A stretch of 64,000 bases of DNA from Malania oleifera (GCF_029873635.1 NC_080423.1:102610991-102674990), one strand, 5' to 3'; numbered from the stretch's first letter, positions 49,601-60,747 are shown. Program-made: numbers and translations. Notes: generated from the letters alone by a model not told the origin.

Positions 49601-52600
49601 TGGTCAGATATTCATAATCTAAGGGAGAGAGTTCAGTAACAATATGATTTTATCCTTATCTTTCACCTTTTCATCCAAATTTAACAAATCGGCCAAAATT
49701 TTATTGAAAACATTTATGTGGTCATTAATCAAAATACTTGGTTGATAATGGAAGCGAAATAACTTCTTTTTCAAATAAAGCCGATCTTCTAGACTCTTGG
49801 TTATAAATGTATCTTCCAATGTCTTCCACAATTTCTTTGCAGATGTCTCCCTTATAACACAATATTTCTGATATTTAGTCAGACACAGACGAATCGTACT
49901 AAATGTTTGACGATTGATCTTTTCCCAATCTTTGTCACTTATATTCGCTGGTTTATCATTCAAAGCAATATCCAATTCTTGCCGATACAAGATGTCCATC
50001 ACCTCACATTGCCACATACCAAAATTATTGGTACCATCAAATTTATCCACCTCAAACCGAGCATAGCTATCATCTTTGACGATGATGTTGAAGCCGAAGG
50101 GGTTGAAGTTTGTGTGGACAGAGTTTCTTCTACTACTGCACTAGTTTCTGTCATCTTCTATATATTCAATAGCAACCAACAAAGCAAAAGGCGTAGGATG
50201 AATAGTACGTACAAACTGTGTTTACTCTATTTTATCTTATTTAATTCCACTTTGACAAAGCCGACCTCCAGGGAGCGACTGAGCCGCAATGGTCTCTAAG
50301 CACTCACTTAGATAAGGTCTTTTTTAGACATCAAATGTGGGATCAAGGATCCTAACAGAAGAATACCTCCATATCGACACTATTCAACCTAACTCTGATA
50401 CCAATTGTTGTGCCAGACACCCCACTTGTGTCAAACACCAATACTACAACTAATGCTATTGAATATATAAAAAACTAAAGCAATGCAGAAAATAATAATA
50501 AAAGAAAACAAAAAGAACAAGACAAGAATTTAAAGAGGTTCGGTACATAATTACCTACGTCCTCGGGCGTCGACGACCAATCAACTACTTCTTGATAAAG
50601 TACAACTTTGAGGTGTGTTTTACAAATGGAGAATTGAGCTCTTTATATAGCTTCAACCTCAAGTCCAAAAAACACTTCTCACCAATGTGGGACAAACAAA
50701 CAAAAAATTCAACAACTTTTCTACCAATGTGAACCTTTTCTACCAATGTGGGACAAAAAACAACAGTATTTCACTTATGGACAAATATTTAGCTTTTCAA
50801 AGTGCCAATTTTGATTTGATCTTTTCCACAATAGGATCCCAAACAGTTATCATCCCAGCTTTGGTACCAAAGGGAGTCCTAGATAAAGAAGTGGGGAAGT
50901 TGCTAATCTTGCAATTAAAATCTTTGCAAAGTAATTTGCATACGTATGCTGCACCTACTAGGTAAAAGTTGCTTTTGGGGAAATTTACCTTGAGTCCAAT
51001 TGTTGCCTCACAGCAAAGAAGAAAGCTCTTAACCAATTAACTTTTGAATTTGTGCCCTTGTGATATATTACTGCGTCATTAGCAAAAAGTCGATGGGCAA
51101 TCTTGATAGATTCATTACTACTTGTCAAATGAAAACCATTAATCAACTTTAAAGCATTGACCTTCTTGATCAATAAGTTGAAAGGTTGCATAATGATTGT
51201 GAAAAGAAAGGAGGAAAGAGGATTGTCTTGTCTGAGACCTCTAGAGCTAGTGAAAAAGTTTAAAGATTTCACTAGTTATAATTAATGAGAAGGAGGCTTT
51301 AAGTACAAGTGAAAATCCAGCTTCTCCATCCAAGTCCAAAGCCTATGATTTCTAAAATGTTAAGCAAGCAGTTCCAATTAACATGGTTAAAATCCTTTTT
51401 AAAACAATTTTGCAAAGAAAGCGATTCATCTTTTTCTTCTTCCATTAACCATAAAAGATGCGATGAGAATCTGTCTATCTAGAGTGAAAGCAAGATGATT
51501 ATTTGATATGATGAGAAGCAATACCTTTCTGAGTCTGAGAAAAAGGACTTTGGAGAGCACTTTGTTGAAAAAGTCAGTGAGGCTAATGAGTCTGAAATCT
51601 TTTATTTCAACTGCTACCCCCTTTTTAGGAATAAAGACAATAAAAGTTAAACTCAAACTTCTTTCAAATTTATTGATGAAATAGAACTCATTCAAATCAT
51701 CCATGAATTCTTTTTTAAATATGCCCCGTTGAAGAACAATTGTAGTAAAACCATCTGGCCCAAGAGATTTTTCCCCATTTAGATATTTAATAGTTAGCTA
51801 AACTTCTTCCTCTATGAAAGGGGATTCTAACTCTGCACCTTTTACACTTTGGCCTCCTCTGAAAAGGTTCTTTATAAAGATGTTTGAAGAAATCAATAAC
51901 TTGCGATTTAATTTCTTTCTCTAAAAGCAAACTTGATTGTTAATTATTAACTGATCAAAGTTTTTTTCTTCTATGAATATATGTCATTCTATGGAAAAAC
52001 TTTTTGTTCTTATTGCCCTCCTTTAACCAAAGCTCTCTCGATTTTACCCTCCATAAAGCTTCTTCAATATCTATTAGCAAAAGGATCACTATCTCAGTTG
52101 CTTCTTGTTTTTTCCTTTCCTCACAATTTAGAGAAACCAATAACTCCTTTCTACTTCGGTCATCATATCAGCCACGATCCTTTGCTTCTGCAAAGGTAAA
52201 CTTACTTGATTATTGATCTTCCATTCTTTTAGAATATTTTTCAAAGCTTTCAACTTGGGGCCTAATTTAAGGATGGTAAGCCTTGTGGACTTTAGCCTTT
52301 CTACCATTTTTCCAATTGATTGGTGAATCCATTAATCTTTAGATAACTATTGTCAAATTTGAATGGAGTTTTTCCTCATTGATTTATACCTCCATTATCA
52401 AGAATCACTGGGTTGTGCCATGAAATACATATTGTAAGAGCCTTCTGGCATAATAATGATAACTTAAGTCTTGAATGTTAAGGAAGATGAAATGAAATAA
52501 GTGAAAAATAAAATATAAACTCAAAAGTAAATTACATATAGTACAAAAGTTCATGTGTACAAATTTGTACAAAATTATGAGCTTATTTTGATGCATTGTT

Positions 52601-55600
52601 TTATTGTTCTTATTTTATTTGGTATAGTGGATAGCTTTCAGGGATTTTGTTTAATAGTGTTTCACTCTACGTTTGGCTAGTGTCACAACGTGCATGCTTT
52701 ATCTCCAAGAAAAAAATAATTGTTTATAACCTTTATTCGACAGCAAAGAAGCAGCCAAAGAATCAATCTTATACAATTACAAGTATGGGTTTTCAGGATT
52801 TGCTGCAATGTTATCTGACTCTCAAGCCATGAATCTATCAGGTATTAAAACATCAATTGCACTAAGCTTCTTGAAAAGTTTGTCCCATAAGTTTTCTAAC
52901 ACACACAGGTTTGAAATAGACCTCACACTTGGCCATGGGCCCAACTGTAGACCTAAGTGTGTCTAGATACTCTCAAGATACACTTTTCGAGAAACTAAAT
53001 TAAAATATTTGGAGAATAAAGTTATTTCTTAATGCAAATAAAGAGTGAAAAATGTGCTCTAATGAGTACTTAAAATTGATATCACCATACTAATAAAATA
53101 AAATATAGGTTTTTCCAATGTTGTTCGTGTATTTCCCAGTACACTTCTGTCTCTGCATACAACTAGAAGTTGGGATTTTCTACAAGTAAAGTCTGAAGTG
53201 TCGAGCGGAATACTTAGAAAGAGTCAGAATGGCAGTGGTTCAATTATTGGCATCCTAGATTCTGGTAAATATTAAAAATGTTGCATGCATGTATAGGTAG
53301 TGGACATTTGACTTATATTTGTACATGCATGATTATGCAAAATTGTTGCACAGGAGTATGGCCAGAGTCTGAAAGCTTCAAAGATGAGGATATGGGACCG
53401 ATCCCATCTCATTGGAAAGGGATATGCCAAGAAGGAGAAAATTTCACTCTCTCCAATTGTAATAGGTTAATTGTTTACACGTTCATCCTATTTTCATTCG
53501 CATTCTTTACCACTATATGTTTTTTTGGTTTATGTAATGAATTCAAAAATTAAGGTGGAATCAAATATATCAATGTCTCATTAGTTATATGAAAAGCTAT
53601 CATATTTGAACTTCCTATCTTTCTTAGCTCAATAAACAACTTTAAGGTTTGTTTTATGGCATAAGTATTAGTCTATAGTGCACTTTGACCATTGGTAATA
53701 TAAATTGTTGTAAGTGTCACGTATAACGAAGGATAAAAAATCTAAGTTCTACTAGTAATGCCATGGAACTTATGTTAAGAATGTTGCCTCACAATCATTT
53801 GATGAATTTCACAAGGAAAAGTGAGTTAAATGCTAGTGTCATGTATGATTTGGTTATAAAGTCTCAATTCAACTCAGGCTTTTGAGTTATTTTATTGTAT
53901 GATTTGTAAGGATCAAATTCCCTTCTCTCATAATTAAAATTAGTTATTCGCTTTATAATTTTAAAAAAACATGATTTTCTTTCTACAACATGTGGGCGTG
54001 ATATTTATTTGTTATAAATTACCTTGATAGTAGCATTGCAATGATTTGTTACGACCAATAAATTTTATACATAGATTCCTACAAAATCTTAATATTATAT
54101 CTCTTAGATTACAGCTGGTTTGTGTGATGTCTATTCTTAGGATTAGGTTAATTATAATTAGTAACGTAAGAAAAAATGTTGTTACTATAAAACAAATAAT
54201 GGATGACAAAGAACTAACAAGCACAAATATTCTCAAATTACACTACAAGAATGTATATTCCTTTCTTGTTATAAACTAGGTGAAATAATAAGGAAAATAC
54301 TCGGAATAACTATTCCTTCTATTTCTAAACTTTTCATTTTGTTCCATCTTATTCAAAAATAGTTATTTCACAAACCAAGCTTATATAGAGAATGCCAACT
54401 ATATTATATTTTTATTCAAATGATTTCGGCATTTTTGCCTTCTAATACTTGGTGCATGTTAAGAGATCGATAAAATTATTCTTATATTATATCAGTAAGC
54501 TCCTTGCTAAGGTATCGACTAACACATTGGCAGAAAAATTATTGGTGCGCGTTGGTACATTAAAGGATACGAAGCCTCAAAAGGAAACTTGAACACAAGT
54601 GGTTTGGTTGACTTCTTGTCTCCACGAGATTCAAATGGCCATGGTACTCATGCAGCCTCAATTGCAGCAGGGGCTTTTGTACAAAATGCAAGTTTTATAG
54701 GGCTAGCTCAAGGATTAGCAAGAGGGGGAGCCCCATCAGCTTTTTTGGCTATTTATAAAGTTTGTTGGGAATCTAAGGGTAGCCTTACTACATGCAGTGC
54801 TGCAGATATTCTCTCCGCGTTTGATGATGCTATCTATGATGGAGTAGATGTTCTTTCTATATCTATTGGCTCCTCACTCCCATATGATCCTTATGTCGCG
54901 GACGTTGAGTCTATCGGTTCATTTCACGCTGTGGATAAAGGGATTTCTGTAGTCTACTCTGCTGGGAATAATGGTCCCAACCCTGAAACAGTTGATCATA
55001 CTGCTCCATGGATTATATCTGTTGCTGCTGCCACCATTGACAGAGCTTACCCCACTCTACTTACGCTTGGGAGCAATCAGACCTTTCTGGTACTCTCGTA
55101 CTTTGAACCAATAAATATTTATTTTAACTTCATTCTGCAATGAACACTTGTTAAATTGCCAAACCTTTAGTTTTAGCTACACACGCAACACAAACTTTGA
55201 AAAAAATCAAAGCATAGGAAGATCAATGTTCAGGGAACCATTGAGTTGGAACGTGATCGAAAATCTAATTATGATCCTTGAGAAGATAAATCCATTCAAG
55301 GAAAAGATATGCTTAAACCAAAACGAGATAAGGAGTCGTAGGTTGCATAAGGCTAGAGTTCTTGATAAGTAGGGAATGCAAAGAAAGGGCACAAATTTAT
55401 GGAAAAGGCTAGAGGAGACAGGACGCATGCATCTATACATTTGAACAATAATTCTAATATATTTTATAAGTACTCTTAGTGTAGAGTAAGTTATTCATTC
55501 GAAAAAAAATGAACATAATTCCCCAATCCATAAGTATTTCCCCCCATGAGCATAGTTTAAAATTTACTTTTATTTACATTTAAATTATATATATAAACAA

Positions 55601-57397
55601 ATGATTTACAATGGGTTTTCTATTACATGAATTCTTTTTTTGTCTTTCTACACAATTTAGGGCAATGTCCTATCATAAATAGAGAGTTGTGAATCTATAT
55701 TTACTATCCTACTCAAAGCTATTCTAAGTCAACTCATTCATTACTTCTTATTACTGTGCATTTGGCTTACACTACAAATGTTTGAAAGCATTTTAACTGA
55801 TCTTTACTACTTCTTTCTTGGATTTACCTTGTAGAATTACACAATGCATTCTCATTTTTGATAACTTTTACATCTTAGATATAGTTGTTTCTTAATTAAT
55901 AACATTTGAATCTATATGTTACAATTAGTCTTTTGTTTATCTTATAAAATTTTCATCTTAATTCTAAAATTGCTCTATCAATCCCACAACATTCTCAAAA
56001 CTATTCTACATTTTACCTAAATTATTTTACATATATGTATTCTATCTTCTTTCAATTTCTATCTCTTTCAGTTGTATGATAGTTCAAGGCATTGAAATCT
56101 GTTAGTATTAATAATTTCTTGACTGTTAAATCTAATATTTTTTTAAATTAATAATTATTTAATTCCTATAAAAAAAATCACTACTTTCCCTTCGAAAACC
56201 AAAGAAAACAAATATTAGATTAAAGAGACAAACATTAACATACAACATCTTATTAGTAGATAAATTCCATTTCAATATCATTTCATATTAGTTATTATAT
56301 AGGCTTGTAAGGTTATCATTTAAACTATATATAAAGTATATTTTTTTATTTTATTTTATAGGGTCAAGCTTTAAATACTTGGGAGGATGCTCAGGATTTC
56401 TATCCCCTTGTGTATGCAAATTCCATTGCATCTATACATGCAGATGGAGAGGATGCAAAGTAATATACTATCCGTAAGAGCTTTAAATGAGTATCATTTT
56501 ATTCTATATTTAAGATTTTCATCTCTATAATGTTTGTTTATTTTTATAGAAATTGCAAAATTGACACATTAAATGCAACATTAGCACGTGGAAAAGTTGT
56601 TCTTTGTTTCCAAACAGAGACTCAAAGTTCACTAGATCAAGCATACCTAGCTATAGTTTTCTCTGACGCAGTCGGCGTCATCTTCGCCATAGCACCCTCG
56701 AAAGAGATTATTCCATCCTATATCTTTCCTGCTGTTCAAGTGGACTACATAGTTGGAACGTCTTTGTTGAAATATGTGAAGTCCAAAAGGTAAATTTTTA
56801 AAAGACCTTTAACACAAGCATTCAAAAGTGTGCTAACAACTAGCCTCTTATCCATTGTGTTGGTTCTATCTATTTGGGTTTGGTTATGCCAAATTGGAGG
56901 ACACATTAATTACAAATTCATAATACAATTAATTAATGTAGGCATCAATGGATTATGTAGTTGAAGTTGGTACACAATATATACATGTATTCCAATTATC
57001 ATTGGGATTAACATTTCATTAAGACTTTATTTGGTGCAAGCATTGTCTACTTCTATAAATAAAAGAGTCATAATATAAGGACTTGATAACTTATAAAAGA
57101 ATATTATTATCATGATAAAGCAAAGAACAGTGCTGTTTTTTTTTATTGATCCACAATATAAAATAGATAAGAAATGATTATTTTCAAAAAAAATTCACCA
57201 TTGAAATTTCCATTCTTAGTTTGTTCCATGTTGGATAAAATAAAATAAAAAAACTTGCATCAGTGACTTTTTCTAAATTATTACATCTCTATATAATTTT
57301 TTTACTACATTCTTATTTTATTCTCGTTTTATTTGATGCTAGAAATAGAAATTCCGCAAACCAAACGTATCTTAAATTTTTCAATCGTGATCTTAAT

Positions 57398-57447
<50 letters not shown>

Positions 57448-58745
57448 ATGTAAAAATTGTGATGCATATGCGAAGAATATATATTAAAATAAAATTAAGT
57501 ATATAACTTCGAGCTAACATATATGACAAAACCATAAAACAAAAACATATATAGTAAACATTTTACCGAAAAAAAAAAAATTTAAATCACTAAAGCGCTA
57601 GGACAACAAGGGTTTGTTTAGAAATGATTTAATTTTATTGTTTAATGTGATAAAGTTGGATAATTATTTTGATTAAATTTGAGTGTGAAAATTGATTTTG
57701 ACACGAATAATATGAAATCTGATAGGATTGAATTAAAATTTTGCTGCATGAGCAACATTTTGGGGTGAAGAATTAAACTAGCCAAAGATTAGTGATATAA
57801 AAGAGCCCAATTAGGATTGAAATCATGTTTTTAAAATCGGATGTTGATTAAATAAATTTTAATAGTCATTGGACCTATGTTACATAGGGCCGGAAAAAGG
57901 ATTCCCGCTATTAAATCAAAAGTTCACTAGATATCTTACATACGAATAAAATTCGAACCTCACTTATCACAAAATTATCAAAATTAGAGTTTTTTTTTTT
58001 AAAAAAAATTAATGTCACGTTTTCTAATTTTGTTACTGATACAATTGTGTAATACCTATGATTAGATCAAACCCTAATTATATTAGTTGACATTATATGA
58101 AGCAAAATTTGAACTAGCAAAAAAAGGTCCTTTATATTCAATGTGTGTATGTACTATTTTGCACAACTTATATACAAAATCTTAACTTTTACTTCAAATT
58201 TACATGGTGTTGGAATTGCTTATTACATTGCATTGTATGCTATTAAAAAGTAATTACTAAGCGATACGTAAAAATGGATTATCCATATGACAGACATCCT
58301 ACAGTCAAGATCAGTGTCACAACAACAAGTGTGGGGAAACAAATTGCCCCTGAAGTGGCAGACTTCTCGTCTCGAGGACCTAGTTCTCTTTCTCCCTCTG
58401 TGTTAAAGGTATAGGCATTTTTTTAGAAAAAAAAAAATTATGTTTAGTTGTTCTTTTAATTACAATTCATGATTCTTTTTTCAGCCTGATATTGCTGCGC
58501 CGGGGGTTAATATATTGGCTGCTTGGTCGCCTAATTCTTTATTATTTCCAGTTAACTATAGAATCGTTTCTGGAACTTCCATGGCTTGTCCTCATATATC
58601 AGGTATTATTGCTCTTATAAAAGCTATCTATCCCACTTGGAGCCCAGCTGCCATCAAGTCTGCAATAGTTACAACAGGTAGAAAGCAACAAACAAAAAAA
58701 AAAAACATTTTAGTTGAATTACACAATGTGTCTCATAGCTAATGT

Positions 58746-58793
<48 letters not shown>

Positions 58794-59368
58794 ACACAGC
58801 TTCCATAAATGATGTATATGGTCAAAATATTGTTGCCGAGGGACTCCCACGCAAGTTGGCTGATGCATTTGATTTTGGGGGTGGTGTTGTCAACCCTAAT
58901 AAAGCCATAGATCCTGGTCTTGTTTTTGACATGGAAACTTCAGACTATGTTAATTTTCTTTGTTCCATGGGCTATAATGAGAGTGCCATTAGTAAGATGA
59001 CTAGGACTCAAATTCAATGCAGCGTAACACCTGATTTTCTCGGAAATTTTAATCTGCCCTCTATTTCTATTCCTGAATTGAAGAATTTCTTGACTATATC
59101 AAGGACGGTTACAAATGTTGGTCCAATAAATTCTTTGTACTTTTCTCGCATCGAAGCTCCCCCTGGCATAAGTTTGATGGTTAATCCACCAGTTTTAATA
59201 TTCACCGGTTCAAGACAGAAGCTCATGTTTAAGGTCACAGTTTGCTCCCAAGTAAGAGTTCAAGGACGATACTCATTCGGATATCTACTTTGGGTCAGTC
59301 ACTGGCATTCAGTGAGGATGCCAGTAATTGTTCGTCCAATCATAGATGACTTTGCTGCAGATGCATGA
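40632..59368 (+). CDS. Subtilisin-like serine protease, SBT3/cucumisin-like, 11 exons, 768 aa
   Basis: Exons: 40632-40709, 40786-40877, 52744-52841, 53109-53264, 53354-53465, 54534-55089, 56362-56459, 56550-56789, 58294-58408, 58485-58677, 58800-59368. All introns are GT-AG and the frame stays open for 768 codons. Order: signal peptide (1 to about 23), I9 prodomain (VYIVYMG from 27), predicted mature start at TTRSWDFL (107 or 108), catalytic Asp140 (GILDSG), His215 (GHGTH), oxyanion Asn324 (SAGNNGP), PA-domain insert (GKVVLCF, about 370-500), Ser547 (SGTSMACP), C-terminal fibronectin-III-like region ending ADA. The full triad is present and length is normal for plant subtilases, so it should be a secreted, active endopeptidase of the cell wall or apoplast. 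NFTLSNC, VRGGAP-like and [17 protein letters not shown] segments place it nearest the SBT3 group. The substrate is unknown. Intron 2 is 11866 bp and full of transposons. Confidence 0.9.
41140..41310 (+). mobile_element. tRNA-derived SINE (Au-like)
   Basis: The segment has a box A-like AAGGTTGCTCCTTTGTGA (41157-41174), box B-like GGTCATGGGTTTGAGT (41171-41186), then GGAAACAACCTCTTTGCA, AAGTAAGGGTAAGGCTGTG and GGGAGTCTTGTGACC, ending at a T-run-like CCTTTTAT. This order matches the Au family of plant SINEs as I remember it, with scattered substitutions. AT repeats flank both sides and hide any target duplication. Confidence 0.7.
41440..42365 (+). pseudogene. RTE-like LINE reverse transcriptase, C-terminal part
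   Basis: The plus strand reads [20 protein letters not shown] and [10 protein letters not shown] (the RT active-site box with two Asp), then a 110-codon open stretch to 41843. After a stop come [40 protein letters not shown] and NPT. This string is typical of plant RTE-type LINE C-termini. Stops at about 41840, 41930, 41960 and 42120 show it is dead. It is sense-oriented in the host intron. Confidence 0.75.
42366..43932. other. Intronic DNA without recognisable content
   Basis: AT-rich, with T-runs at 42874-42886 and 43219-43236. No domain or repeat edge was recognised. Confidence 0.5.
43933..44268 (+). mobile_element. TRIM-like short LTR and adjacent internal piece
   Basis: A 167-bp stretch starts TGTTAGC (43933) and ends TTTTCAACA (44099), the TG...CA form of a small LTR, with TATATAAGCACCC as possible TATA region. 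Its last 40 bases recur at 44230-44268 (TTCCAATGTTGGACAAAC), as in a two-LTR TRIM with a truncated second LTR. A related copy lies inverted near 60350-60510. No clear target duplication was found. Confidence 0.45.
44269..45239. other. Intronic DNA without recognisable content
   Basis: AT-rich and non-coding. No edges of the neighbouring LINE could be fixed here. Confidence 0.45.
45240..45901 (-). pseudogene. L1-type LINE ORF2 fragment, downstream part
   Basis: The minus strand reads [27 protein letters not shown], then [19 protein letters not shown], the conserved LINE region after the RT domain, and further on a zf-RVT-like region. The reading stops at the copia insertion (45901/45902) and its upstream continuation starts at 50766. 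A 50-base imperfect direct repeat (CAGACAAGAAGAATA-like) is at 45340-45427. Left edge is approximate. Confidence 0.7.
45902..46244 (-). repeat. Copia 3' LTR
   Basis: 343 bp, aligned with 50406-50765 throughout. It contains the CTCGGGCG block and CACCAATGTGGGAC-type words near its right end, as in the partner LTR. Confidence 0.9.
46431..47560 (-). pseudogene. Copia reverse transcriptase and RNase H
   Basis: The minus strand reads [30 protein letters not shown], the active site [14 protein letters not shown] (about 47080-47110), [13 protein letters not shown] and [18 protein letters not shown], then [20 protein letters not shown] of RNase H. Two internal deletions are visible: residues normally between the DVS and VKWILRF segments, and those between LQSTTA and RTKHIDVR, which removes part of the RNase H catalytic region. 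Stops occur where Gln or Trp is expected. Inactive. Confidence 0.85.
47913..48840 (-). pseudogene. Copia integrase
   Basis: A GAG-pre-integrase finger ([24 protein letters not shown]) is followed by the integrase core: [39 protein letters not shown] and [14 protein letters not shown]. The first catalytic Asp, expected just before VWGP, reads Tyr. Further on [19 protein letters not shown] and LSRDVTFDE mark the C-terminal region. Open stretches are 63 to 78 codons, broken by stops. Confidence 0.85.
48894..49400 (-). pseudogene. Copia zinc knuckle and aspartic protease
   Basis: The zinc knuckle reads CAFCHEKGY-stop-KKDC (49347-49390), with the stop at the usual Trp. The protease active site reads [11 protein letters not shown] (about 49199-49232), followed by [20 protein letters not shown] and [20 protein letters not shown]. 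Confidence 0.85.
49619..50050 (-). pseudogene. Copia gag (UBN2-type)
   Basis: 143 open codons starting [20 protein letters not shown], with [24 protein letters not shown] and [18 protein letters not shown], the classic copia gag domain. The frame ends at a stop after LLNSLP where the protein normally continues into the zinc knuckle. Confidence 0.88.
50391..50403 (-). other. Copia primer-binding site
   Basis: The minus strand reads TGGTATCAGAGTT, complementary to the 3' end of initiator Met-tRNA, two bases inside the 5' LTR. Confidence 0.85.
50406..50765 (-). repeat. Copia 5' LTR
   Basis: 360 bp from TGTTG to CAACA on the plus strand. It carries a short internal duplication of the TTTTCTACCAATGTG block (50717-50750) absent from the 3' LTR. 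Confidence 0.9.
50766..52430 (-). pseudogene. L1-type LINE ORF2 fragment, upstream part
   Basis: On the minus strand: [19 protein letters not shown] (upstream of RT), [81 protein letters not shown] (the FADD box reads FAND, a catalytic Asp lost), [11 protein letters not shown] and [14 protein letters not shown]. The frame continues across the copia insertion into 45901. Frameshifts and stops are frequent. The 5' edge is uncertain. Confidence 0.8.
57401..57444. repeat. (AT)n microsatellite in intron 8
   Basis: About 22 uninterrupted AT units in intron 8 of the subtilase gene. Confidence 0.95.
58749..58788 (+). repeat. (TC)n polypyrimidine tract at the exon 11 acceptor
   Basis: About twenty TC units occupy a third of intron 10 (58678-58799) and end 11 bases before the CTACACAG acceptor. 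The repeat therefore serves as the polypyrimidine tract of this splice site. Confidence 0.9.
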
Positions 59369-59787
59369 TGCCAAGATTATAGACACACTTGCCGATACTT
59401 CTTTATCAATCATGGTTGGTTATTATGACTCTCTTCCACCAAACTAAACCTCTAAATGATAAAATTGTCAAGTTTTTCTTTTGTTTGTCTATTTTAATTA
59501 ACCTAGTGTTCCATTTTGAAGGGAGCCTTTTTGGGCTTTCTAGCACTCTTTTCTTTGCTTTTTATTTCCAACCAAAAATTAATCACTATTGTGCCATGAT
59601 TGAAGATGCAATGATCAATAGAATGAATATAATATGGGTTATTTTTTATGGTGTCTTGTTGATTGATTGTGAATTGTTATAACATCCAGTACAAATATAA
59701 CATATCTTTCAGGGACTCTTAAGGTAGTAGGAAGGAGTATGGAATGGGAGATGATTTATCTACCATTATGCAATCCGAGTCTATTAG
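59369..59787 (+). other. 3' flank of the subtilase gene
   Basis: Presumed 3' UTR and downstream DNA. No canonical AATAAA close behind the stop was noted. The 97-codon open frame here (59389-59682) has no recognisable motif. Confidence 0.4.
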
Positions 59788-60053
59788 TGTGGACTTTCAA
59801 TCTACGAAAAAAAAAAAAGAAAAAAAAAGTTCAATACAACATTGATAAAGTTGATGGGTATATATATAGCCCCACAAGTTTTTCTTTTCAAATATAATAA
59901 GATTGAGTTAGTTTGGAAGTATGGACTTCCAATCTACAAAAAAAAAAAAAAGTTCAATACAACATTGATCAAGTGGATGGGTATATAAATATTAAATATA
60001 GCCCCACAAGTTTTTCTTTTCAAACATAATAAGATTGAGTTAGTTTGGAAGTA
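59788..60053. repeat. Tandem duplication of about 133 bp
   Basis: Units 59788-59920 and 59921-60053 share GGACTT(T/C)CAATCTAC, an A-run, GTTCAATACAACATTGAT, GCCCCACAAGTTTTTCTTTT and AAGATTGAGTTAGTTTGG. The head resembles, in inverse, the short repeats at 19706 and 20020. Confidence 0.8.
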
Positions 60054-60516
60054 TGGACTTCAAATTTAGGATTTGGATTTAAAAATTTAGATAAAATATA
60101 CAATTCGAAATTCTATTATGTTTTATCCACACATATACAAATCCAACTTGAGACTTGTAATCCAAGCTGCCAAAGATAGGATAAAGAATTTACTAATGAT
60201 AAGCCTAGGTGATGGATCTTGGCTACGCAAATAGAGTATGGTAAAAGAAAATAAAAGAAAGAAACTTCACTCAATAGCAAGAACTTATTTGTGTGGATAG
60301 TGAAAGGAACAAAACGTTGAGGTCGACTTTAAGAATGTGGATTTTAGATTTTGAGAGTTCCAAATATGAGTTTATCCCACATTTGAAAATAGAATGTAAG
60401 ATGTGGCTTATATGCATAGTTGGACCCAAGATCCAATAGGTTAAACTTTTTAGTCAAGCTGGTGCTCACTTATGCATATCAAGTAAACTTATGGACTCTT
60501 CCGGTGCTAACAAGAT
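60054..60516 (-). other. Intergenic DNA with a TRIM-like LTR fragment
   Basis: 60350-60510, read on the minus strand, begins TGTTAGCACCGGAAG and carries TTGGATCTTGGGTCCAACTA and TATAAGCC, related to the short LTR at 43933-44099. The remainder is featureless. Confidence 0.4.
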
Positions 60517-60632
60517 TGTTGTGAAATTATGTCCTAAGATTATATGCATGCATACACAACAAATACAAAAATTAGAAAAAATCAAAAGGGAGAAGAAGAA
60601 CACAAATTTACCAGGCTTTTAATGTGCCTACG

Positions 60633-60747
60633 TGTAACGCCCTGGACTCGCCATGTGGGGCTCGGAGTGTTATGAGACTATCCACACGTTTTTGATACCA
60701 TTCACGCAGGAGAACTAATTAAATAACTTCGAATAAATACTAGAGTG

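Larger units (their letters stand above)
45902..50765 (-). mobile_element. Complete but inactive Ty1/copia retrotransposon, 4864 bp
   Basis: LTRs at 45902-46244 (3') and 50406-50765 (5'), TGTTG...CAACA ends (the inner end of the 3' LTR has CAACT), differ at about 11 percent of positions by eye, mostly C/T and G/A. Flanking 5-mers are both GTATT (45897-45901 and 50766-50770). A primer site TGGTATCAGAGTT (complement of 50391-50403) and a purine-rich tract (complement of 46245-46260) are in place. Gag, protease, integrase, RT and RNase H occur in copia order, all with stops. It lies antisense in the subtilase intron and splits an L1 LINE. Confidence 0.93.
40878..52743 (+). other. Intron 2 of the subtilase gene, 11.9 kb
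   Basis: Bounded by donor GTTTCATC at 40878 and acceptor TTATTCGACAG ending at 52743. The other nine introns are 76 to 1504 bp. It contains a SINE, an RTE-like LINE, a TRIM-like LTR, and an L1 LINE split by a complete copia element. Introns 5, 6 and 8 (53466-54533, 55090-56361, 56790-58293) exceed 1 kb but show no transposon domain. Confidence 0.85.

Noticed and set aside
59389-59682. 97-codon open frame after the subtilase stop
   Set aside because: Hydrophobic AT-driven composition, no motif, probably 3' UTR.
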